Shown here: positions 1 to 3,979 of the stretch, in pieces
Layout of the letters: every line of letters begins with the position of its first letter
Position numbering within the stretch: the first letter of the stretch is position 1
From: DASRBO01 sp035653595
Lineage (GTDB): Bacteria > Actinomycetota > Acidimicrobiia > Acidimicrobiales > JAJPHE01
Length of the DNA stretch: 5,458 bases
Reading direction: 5' to 3'
Assembly: GCA_035653595.1 (NCBI GenBank)
Contig: DASRBO010000175.1
Span: forward strand, 1-5,458
Translations under genes and position numbers: made by a program
Notes under the pieces: generated by a model
What the model saw: the letters and a program-made list of their open reading frames with translations, nothing else
Told to the model about the DNA's origin: nothing
Databases searched by the model: none

Positions 1-58
1 GTGGTGGCCGAACCCCCGAGCACCCGCCCACACGCCCGGCCGACGTCCCGGAAACCCT

Positions 59-89
59 CCGCGGGGCCGCCCGAGGGGAGCGCCCGCGG
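59..89 (-). terminator. Inverted repeat directly after the MntP-like stop codon
   Basis: CCGCGGG (83-89, minus strand) begins immediately after the TGA of the last gene and pairs with CCCGCGG (59-65) around a 17-nt GC-rich loop. Only a TTT, within GAGGGTTTCC, follows, so termination at this point would be weak or Rho-assisted. The remaining bases 1-58 show no gene or other structure that I can support. Confidence 0.35.
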
Positions 90-632
90 TCAGAGGCCCA
101 GCCCGAGCACCACGGCCGCGATGATCATCCCGATGCCGGCCAGGAGATCGTGACGGATCCGGATCAGGTAGGAGGCGATCCGCCCCAGCTGCAACCCCAC
201 CAACGACATCAGGGCGGTGACCGCGGCCAGGGTGGCGGCCGAGATCCAGGGCGAGACGCCGAGCAGGCCCAGACCGGTACCGGCGACGAAGTTGTCGATG
301 CTCAGCGGCAGGGGGAGCCCGAAGACCGCCCAGCGGTAGTCCGGCCCCTCAGGCGATCCGCCCCGGGCCGCCCGGACGACGAGGTAGAGGCCGAACGCGC
401 CCACCACGACCGGGCCCACGTAGTCCGAGATCGAGCCCATGGCCCGTCCGGCATAGTGCCCGGCGGCCCAGCCGGCCAGCGGGGCCGCGCCGTCCCAGAG
501 CCCGAACCACAGGGCGAGCGCGACCGCCCGCCTCCATCCCAGTCGAAGCGGTCCCAGGGCGATCGAGGTCCGGAAGTTGTCCTGGCCGAGGCCGAAACCG
601 AGGGCGAGCAACACGAGCAGCTTCAGGACCAT
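90..632 (-). CDS. MntP-like (DUF204 family) membrane cation transporter
   Basis: A 180-residue inner-membrane protein with about six hydrophobic helices (roughly 3-24, 34-58, 70-88, 101-124, 130-150 and 160-180). It has the two-fold repeat of the MntP manganese-efflux family. The first half carries LGFGLGQDNFRTSIALG (Asp18), matching MntP's G-x-S-x-D-A-F-A-A-S-I, and the second LPLSIDNFVAGTGLGLLGVSP (Asp113), matching T-S-L-D-A-M-A-V-G-V-G-L. The two Asp residues are the likely cation ligands. Both repeats read D-N-F rather than the D-A-F/D-A-M of E. coli MntP, so the substrate may differ. The ATG at 632 lies 10 nt inside pqqE and follows GGGAGG closely, giving translational coupling. The open frame upstream to 947 is a shadow of pqqE. 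The family call is good; the transported ion (Mn, Ca, a lanthanide or other) is not known. No riboswitch-sized leader precedes it. Confidence 0.82.
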   Translation of the reverse strand: MVLKLLVLLALGFGLGQDNFRTSIALGPLRLGWRRAVALALWFGLWDGAAPLAGWAAGHYAGRAMGSISDYVGPVVVGAFGLYLVVRAARGGSPEGPDYRWAVFGLPLPLSIDNFVAGTGLGLLGVSPWISAATLAAVTALMSLVGLQLGRIASYLIRIRHDLLAGIGMIIAAVVLGLGL

Positions 633-1828
633 TTCCTCCCCTCTGGCGATGAGGTCGGGCCGCCGGCACGAGCGACGGGAGGACGCGGCGCGGGCTCCGG
701 ACCCGGCAGCCGTCCGGCCCCGGCGGCGGGGCGCGGCGCGCGCCGCGCCCCGGGGTGGGGCCGGGGGACGGGCGCCACCTGCAGGGACCGCCGGCCCTCG
801 TCGGCCGCCCGCACCGCCTCGATCACCAGCCCGTGGTCGGGTGAGAGGTGACAGACCGGATCGGTGCGGGCGGCGTCGCCGGTGAGCAGGAACGCCTGAC
901 AGCGGCAGCCGCCGAAGTCGAGCTCGCGCCGGGCGCAGCTCCGACACGGCTCCGGCATCCAGTCGGTGCCGCGAAAGCGCTGGAAGAGGGGCGACCGCTC
1001 CCAGATCCAGGCCAGGGGGTGCTCGCGCACGTTGGCGCGGGGAAGGGGAAGGACGTGCGCCGCCGGGCAGGGGAAGGCGTCGCCGTTGGGCGCTACCGTG
1101 AGCTGTCGCCGCCCCCAGCCACCCATGCAGGGCTTGGGATACCGCTCGTAGTAGTCGGGAAGGACGTAGACGATCTCCATCCGTCCCCGCCAGCGCTCAC
1201 GCGCCGCGCGCACCACCGCCTCGGCGCGGTCGAGCTGCTCTCGGCTCGGCAGCAACGCCTGCCGGTTGCGCCAGGCCCAGCCGTAGTACTGCGTGTTGGC
1301 CAGCTCGACCCGGTCGGCCTCCAGCTCCCGGGCCAGGTCCAGGACGTCGGCGACGCGGTCGAGGTTGTGGCGGTGGAGGACCACGTTCAGCGTGAGGGGC
1401 CAGCCCAGCTCCTTCACCAGCCGGGCCGCCGCCAGCTTGCGCTCGAACGAGCGCGCGCCGGCGATGCGGTCGGAGAGGGCGGCCTCGTCGGCCTGGAGGC
1501 TGATCTGCACGTGGCCCAGTCCTGCCTCCCGCAGCTGCTCGGCCCGCTCAGGCGAGAGGCCGATCCCGCTGGTGATGAGGTTGGTGTACAGGCCCAGCTC
1601 GCTGGCCCCGTGCACGATCGTCACCAGGTCCCGGCGCAGGAGCGGCTCGCCGCCGGAGAGGTGGAGCTGCAGCACGCCGAGCTGCCGCGCCTCGGCCAGC
1701 ACCCGCTGCCATTCCGAGGTGGACAGCTCCCGACGGTAGTCGCCGAGGTCGAGCGGGTTGGAGCAGTACGGGCAGTGCAACGGACAGGCGTAGGTCAGCT
1801 CGGCCAGCAGCCCGAACGGCCTAGGCAC
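623..1828 (-). CDS. pqqE: PqqE, radical SAM/SPASM PqqA-crosslinking enzyme
   Basis: Radical S-adenosylmethionine enzyme that forms the carbon-carbon bond between Glu and Tyr of PqqA, the first committed step of PQQ synthesis, working with PqqD. From GTG 1828 it has 401 residues. The radical SAM motif C-x3-C-x2-C is Cys15, Cys19 and Cys22 (CPLHCPYCSNPLDL). The SAM-binding LSGGEP is at 57-62, QISLQ at 108-112 and the PqqE-typical NTQYYGWA at 178-185. The SPASM domain supplies Cys234, Cys254, Cys295, Cys298, Cys308, Cys310 and Cys326, plus Asp304 in DFGGC at the position of the Asp ligand reported for a PqqE auxiliary cluster. Known PqqE proteins end near 370-385 residues. Here, after VIEAVRAADEG, there is a roughly 55-residue tail rich in Pro, Ala, Arg and Gly that looks like no domain. 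The stop overlaps the next gene by 10 nt. Confidence 0.96.
   Translation of the reverse strand: MPRPFGLLAELTYACPLHCPYCSNPLDLGDYRRELSTSEWQRVLAEARQLGVLQLHLSGGEPLLRRDLVTIVHGASELGLYTNLITSGIGLSPERAEQLREAGLGHVQISLQADEAALSDRIAGARSFERKLAAARLVKELGWPLTLNVVLHRHNLDRVADVLDLARELEADRVELANTQYYGWAWRNRQALLPSREQLDRAEAVVRAARERWRGRMEIVYVLPDYYERYPKPCMGGWGRRQLTVAPNGDAFPCPAAHVLPLPRANVREHPLAWIWERSPLFQRFRGTDWMPEPCRSCARRELDFGGCRCQAFLLTGDAARTDPVCHLSPDHGLVIEAVRAADEGRRSLQVAPVPRPHPGARRAPRPAAGAGRLPGPEPAPRPPVARAGGPTSSPEGRKWS
727..752. repeat. Perfect 26-nt GC palindrome in the 3' end of pqqE
   Basis: Every base pairs across a centre between 739 and 740, with GCGCGC in the middle. In RNA it could fold into an approximately 11-bp all-GC stem with a tiny loop. 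It lies in the part of pqqE coding for the low-complexity tail, 95 nt before the MntP-like start codon. No T-run follows. It may be a binding site, a pause or attenuation structure, or a by-product of GC-biased sequence. Confidence 0.6.
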
Positions 1829-2090
1829 GGTCGACCTCCAGGAAGCGCCCGTCGGCGAGGCGGACGAGGAAGTGCCGCACCTCGTCCTCGACCACCCGCT
1901 GGTACTGTTCCCGCAGCTCCGCCACGATCTCGGCCACCGTCCGTCGCCCATCGCACCGTCGCACGATGGCGGCCCCGGTGCCGTTCAGGACCGAGACCGT
2001 CTCCGGGCCGAGCAACACGTACCGCCCCCGGACCGGATCGAACTCGAGCCGGAGGTGCGGCGCCAGGCGTGGGCGCCAGGCGTCACTCAC
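1821..2090 (-). CDS. pqqD: PqqD, PqqA peptide chaperone
   Basis: Small winged-helix RiPP-recognition protein that binds the PqqA leader and presents the peptide to PqqE; it makes no known chemistry of its own. From the GTG at 2090 it has 89 residues, typical of the family. Recognisable parts are the N-terminal RPRLAPHLRLEFDPVRGRYV strand region, LLGPETVSVLNGTGAAIV with the family's L-N-x-T-A-type turn, a D-G-R-R-T-V-A-E-I helix entry (the usual DG-x-x-T-V-x-x-I) and a C-terminal LADGRFLEVDRA. The GTG start gives an 8-nt overlap with pqqC (GTGAGTGA), but no clear Shine-Dalgarno precedes it. ATG 2117 is an alternative; it has GGAG 8 nt upstream, would give 98 residues and would overlap pqqC by 35 nt. 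Identity is firm and the start is uncertain. It overlaps pqqE by 8 nt. Confidence 0.93.
   Translation of the reverse strand: MSDAWRPRLAPHLRLEFDPVRGRYVLLGPETVSVLNGTGAAIVRRCDGRRTVAEIVAELREQYQRVVEDEVRHFLVRLADGRFLEVDRA
1834..1839 (-). promoter_or_regulatory. pqqE Shine-Dalgarno inside pqqD
   Basis: GGAGGT on the minus strand lies 5 nt before GTG 1828, within the last codons of pqqD. It supports that GTG as the pqqE start, although the same frame is open for a further 41 codons upstream, and points to coupled translation of pqqD and pqqE. Confidence 0.7.
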
Positions 2091-2778
2091 CGTCCGGATA
2101 GGCCCGGTCGATGGCATCCAGCATGCTCCAGAGCACGTCGCACTTGAAGGACAGGGCCGCGATCGCGGCCGCCCTCTGCTCGGGCGTCCGGCAGTGCTCC
2201 ACCACCACCTGGAGGGCGTGCTCGGCGTCGCGCGGCGCCTGGGTGAGGCGGGCCCGGAAGTAGGCCAGTCCCCGAGGGTCGATCCAGGGGTAGTGGCGCT
2301 CGAAGGCGGCGATGCGCTCGGCCATGAGATCGGGGGCGAACAACTCGGTCAAGGAGGAGGCCACAGCCTCGACCCAGGGCCGGGTGCGGGCGAACGTGAC
2401 GTAGGCGTCGACCGCGAACCGGACCCCCGGGACCAGGTGCCGTCCGTCCTCCACCTCCTCCCGGCTCAGCCCCACCGCCTCGCCCAGACGCAGCCAGGCT
2501 TCGATCCCCCCCTCGCCCTCCGCCAGGCCGTCGTGGTCCAGGATGCGGCGGACCCAGCGACGGCGCACCGCCCGGCAGGGGCAGTTGGCCAGGATGGCGG
2601 CGTCCTTGCGGGGGATGCTCGCCTGGTAGTAGAAGCGATTGGCCACCCAGCCCTGGATCTGCCGGCGGGTCAGGCGTCCCTGGTTCATCTTCAGGTGGAA
2701 GGGGTGCCGATCGTGGTAACGGTGGGACTGGGCGCGCAGCGCCGCCACGAACTCCGCGGTGTCCGGCAAGGTGGTCAT
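2083..2778 (-). CDS. pqqC: PqqC, pyrroloquinoline-quinone synthase
   Basis: Cofactorless oxidase of the haem-oxygenase/TenA-like fold that carries out the final ring closure and multi-electron oxidation with O2 to give PQQ. It has 231 residues, slightly shorter than the Klebsiella enzyme (about 250). Conserved blocks are HPFHLKMNQG (25-34), IQGWVANRFYYQASIP (41-56), ILDHDG (79-84), GGIEAWLRLGEAVGL (90-104), PGVRFAVDAYV (117-127), SSLTELFAP (141-149) and LSFKCDVLWSMLDA (209-222). With a constant offset of 2 from Klebsiella numbering, the active-site residues Arg48, Tyr51, His82, Glu145, Tyr173, Arg177 and Lys212 are present. The position equivalent to His154 is Met152. The ATG at 2778 follows the pqqB stop by 7 nt, and the stop overlaps the start of pqqD by 8 nt. 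The frame reads on upstream to 2955, but that part lies inside pqqB. Confidence 0.96.
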   Translation of the reverse strand: MTTLPDTAEFVAALRAQSHRYHDRHPFHLKMNQGRLTRRQIQGWVANRFYYQASIPRKDAAILANCPCRAVRRRWVRRILDHDGLAEGEGGIEAWLRLGEAVGLSREEVEDGRHLVPGVRFAVDAYVTFARTRPWVEAVASSLTELFAPDLMAERIAAFERHYPWIDPRGLAYFRARLTQAPRDAEHALQVVVEHCRTPEQRAAAIAALSFKCDVLWSMLDAIDRAYPDGE

Positions 2779-2781
2779 GGT

Positions 2782-2787
2782 CTCCTC
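2782..2787 (-). promoter_or_regulatory. pqqC ribosome binding site overlapping the pqqB stop
   Basis: The minus strand reads TGAGGAGACCATG. The pqqB stop TGA is part of the GAGGAG that serves pqqC, only 3 nt from the ATG. Ribosomes finishing pqqB would arrive directly on the pqqC site, so the two genes are probably translationally coupled. The site also supports ATG 2778 over upstream in-frame codons. Confidence 0.6.
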
Positions 2788-3691
2788 AGAGCTGCAGTTC
2801 CAGACCGTCCACGGCCACCTCCAGGCCGTGTTGCTCGACGGCTCGCCGCTCGGGCGCGTCCTCGAGCAGGATGGGGTTGGTGTTGTTGACGTGGGTGTAG
2901 ATCTTGCGCGCGATGGGAAGCGGCGACAGCTGTTCCAGGCTGCCGCCGGGGCCATCGATGGGCAGATGTCCCATCTCGCGTGCCGTCTTGCCGGCGACGC
3001 CGAGCCGGATCAGCTCGTCGTCCCGCCAGCAGGTCCCGTCCACCAGCAGGCACTCACAGCCCTCCAGCTGGGCCCGCACCGCCGCCGTGAGCTCCTGCAC
3101 GCCGGGCAGGTACACCAGCGCGCGGCCGCTGCGCCGGTCGGTCAGCCGGTAGCCGACCACCCGCCCCTCCTCCAGGTCGGAGCCGAAGGGCGGCGGTTTG
3201 GTGGTCGGGACGTCGAAGGCGCGGTAGGACAGCCCCTCCCCCAGCGACACCTCGACCCCTGGCACCACCGGCTGCCAGTCGACCTGGCAGTAGGTCTCGA
3301 GCGTGCGCAGCACGGCGGTGCCCCGGCAGAGCGTGTCGTGCACCGCCCGGGTGGCGTGGAGCTGGAGGCCGCCTCCCTCGCGGAGGAGCAGGAGCCCGAG
3401 CGTGTGGTCCAACTCGGCGTCGGTGAGCAGCACGGCTCCGAAGGGGACCTGCCGGACCCCGCCGGGGCCGGCCGACGGGTGCAGGGCGGGGAAGGACTCG
3501 ATCTGGAGGCGGAGGTCGGGTGAGGCGTTGACCAAGAACCAGCGCCGGCGGTCGGCGCTCACGGCGATGGAGGACTGGGTGCGCGGGCGGGTGGGCCGGG
3601 AGCCGTCCCGCACCGCGCGACACTGAGGGCAGGCGCAGTTCCACTGGGGGAACCCGCCTCCTGCCGCCGATCCCAGCACCCGCACCCACAC
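2786..3691 (-). CDS. pqqB: PqqB, PQQ biosynthesis metallo-beta-lactamase-fold protein
   Basis: Cytoplasmic PQQ biosynthesis protein of the metallo-beta-lactamase fold, thought to hydroxylate the Tyr-derived ring of the Glu-Tyr intermediate with an iron centre before PqqC acts. It has 301 residues, the normal family length. The N-terminus runs VLGSAAGGGFPQWNC, with the Cys-x-Cys-x-x-Cys structural metal site at Cys19, Cys21 and Cys24. Further on are the degenerate metal motif TDAELDH (Asp91-His96, replacing the HxHxDH of ordinary family members), DGTCW (218-222), MGHLPI (240-245) and the C-terminal HVNNTNP (267-273). The GTG start at 3691 places V-L-G-S at residues 5-8, as in known PqqB proteins. 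A GGAGGA lies upstream with a rather long 12-nt gap. GTG codons at 3685 and 3679 are less likely because they would remove the first beta strand. The frame is open further upstream to 3877, but that part has no PqqB likeness. Confidence 0.95.
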   Translation of the reverse strand: MWVRVLGSAAGGGFPQWNCACPQCRAVRDGSRPTRPRTQSSIAVSADRRRWFLVNASPDLRLQIESFPALHPSAGPGGVRQVPFGAVLLTDAELDHTLGLLLLREGGGLQLHATRAVHDTLCRGTAVLRTLETYCQVDWQPVVPGVEVSLGEGLSYRAFDVPTTKPPPFGSDLEEGRVVGYRLTDRRSGRALVYLPGVQELTAAVRAQLEGCECLLVDGTCWRDDELIRLGVAGKTAREMGHLPIDGPGGSLEQLSPLPIARKIYTHVNNTNPILLEDAPERRAVEQHGLEVAVDGLELQL

Positions 3692-3758
3692 GTTCGCCCA
3701 CCGTCCTCCGCCGTCCGGCTCCGCCGACGCCGACCGGGACGTGGCCGGTGACGGACCT

Positions 3759-3782
3759 CCGGGCGCCGGGCCCGACGCCCGG
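3759..3782 (-). terminator. GC hairpin in the pqqA-pqqB spacer (possible attenuator)
   Basis: Beginning 19 nt after the pqqA stop, the minus strand has a 7-bp stem CCGGGCG/CGCCCGG (3776-3782 with 3759-3765) around a 10-nt loop that is itself GC-rich. There is no T-run after it, so it is not a classic intrinsic terminator. It may act as partial attenuator, RNA-stability element or pause site that keeps pqqA transcript above pqqBCDE. In DNA of this composition a 7-bp stem can arise by chance. Confidence 0.35.
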
Positions 3783-3801
3783 CACCCGGCTCGGCCCGCC
3801 C

Positions 3802-3915
3802 CTAGTCCTCCCGAACGCCCATGTAGGCGGTCACCTCGGCAGAGAGCCCGATCTCTTCGAGGGTCGGGGTCTCCCATACCGCCGGAGGGCGGGCGACCAG
3901 GCCTTCCCGATCCAT
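3802..3915 (-). CDS. pqqA: PqqA, coenzyme PQQ precursor peptide
   Basis: Ribosomally made 37-residue substrate of PQQ biosynthesis. The side chains of one Glu and one Tyr are crosslinked by PqqE, cut out and oxidised to PQQ in the cytoplasm. The defining E-x-x-x-Y motif is present as EVTAY, with Glu27 and Tyr31, followed by a short acidic tail (MGVRED). Upstream it has the family's W-x-x-P element (Trp14-Pro17) and an acidic/hydrophobic leader (TLEEIGLS) that PqqD should recognise. Canonical PqqA peptides are about 23-30 residues, so this one has a somewhat longer leader. The start was chosen for its perfect Shine-Dalgarno and because codons further upstream give no PqqA similarity. It is followed by a 110-nt gap containing a GC hairpin before pqqB. 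The gene is easily missed because of its size. Confidence 0.95.
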   Translation of the reverse strand: MDREGLVARPPAVWETPTLEEIGLSAEVTAYMGVRED

Positions 3916-3920
3916 GGCTA

Positions 3921-3928
3921 TCACCTCC
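3921..3928 (-). promoter_or_regulatory. Strong Shine-Dalgarno of pqqA
   Basis: The minus strand reads GGAGGTGA followed by TAGCC and ATG, a full-length match to the 16S rRNA 3' end with 5-nt spacing. It fixes the pqqA start at 3915 rather than at an upstream codon in the same open frame. It is the best ribosome site in the window, consistent with PqqA being needed in excess because each peptide yields only one cofactor. Confidence 0.85.
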
Positions 3929-3979
3929 TCACGCTGGTTGATGTGGCGATCACGGCGACCGCATGGCTCCCGGCCGGCG

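Noticed and set aside
633..947. N-terminal extension of the MntP-like protein
   Set aside because: The extra 105 residues are an Arg/Pro-rich shadow of pqqE. Homology and the ribosome site both point to ATG 632.
848..2101. 417-codon open frame on the plus strand
   Set aside because: It lies wholly antisense to pqqE and pqqD, its translation is Arg/Gly/Pro/Val-rich with no recognisable domain, and long antisense frames are expected at this GC content.
2779..2955. Upstream extension of pqqC
   Set aside because: It lies inside conserved pqqB sequence (HVNNTNP region) and shows no PqqC likeness. ATG 2778 has a ribosome site and matches family length.
3692..3877. Upstream extension of pqqB over pqqA
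   Set aside because: It would cover pqqA and adds low-complexity residues before the canonical VLGSAAGGG start.
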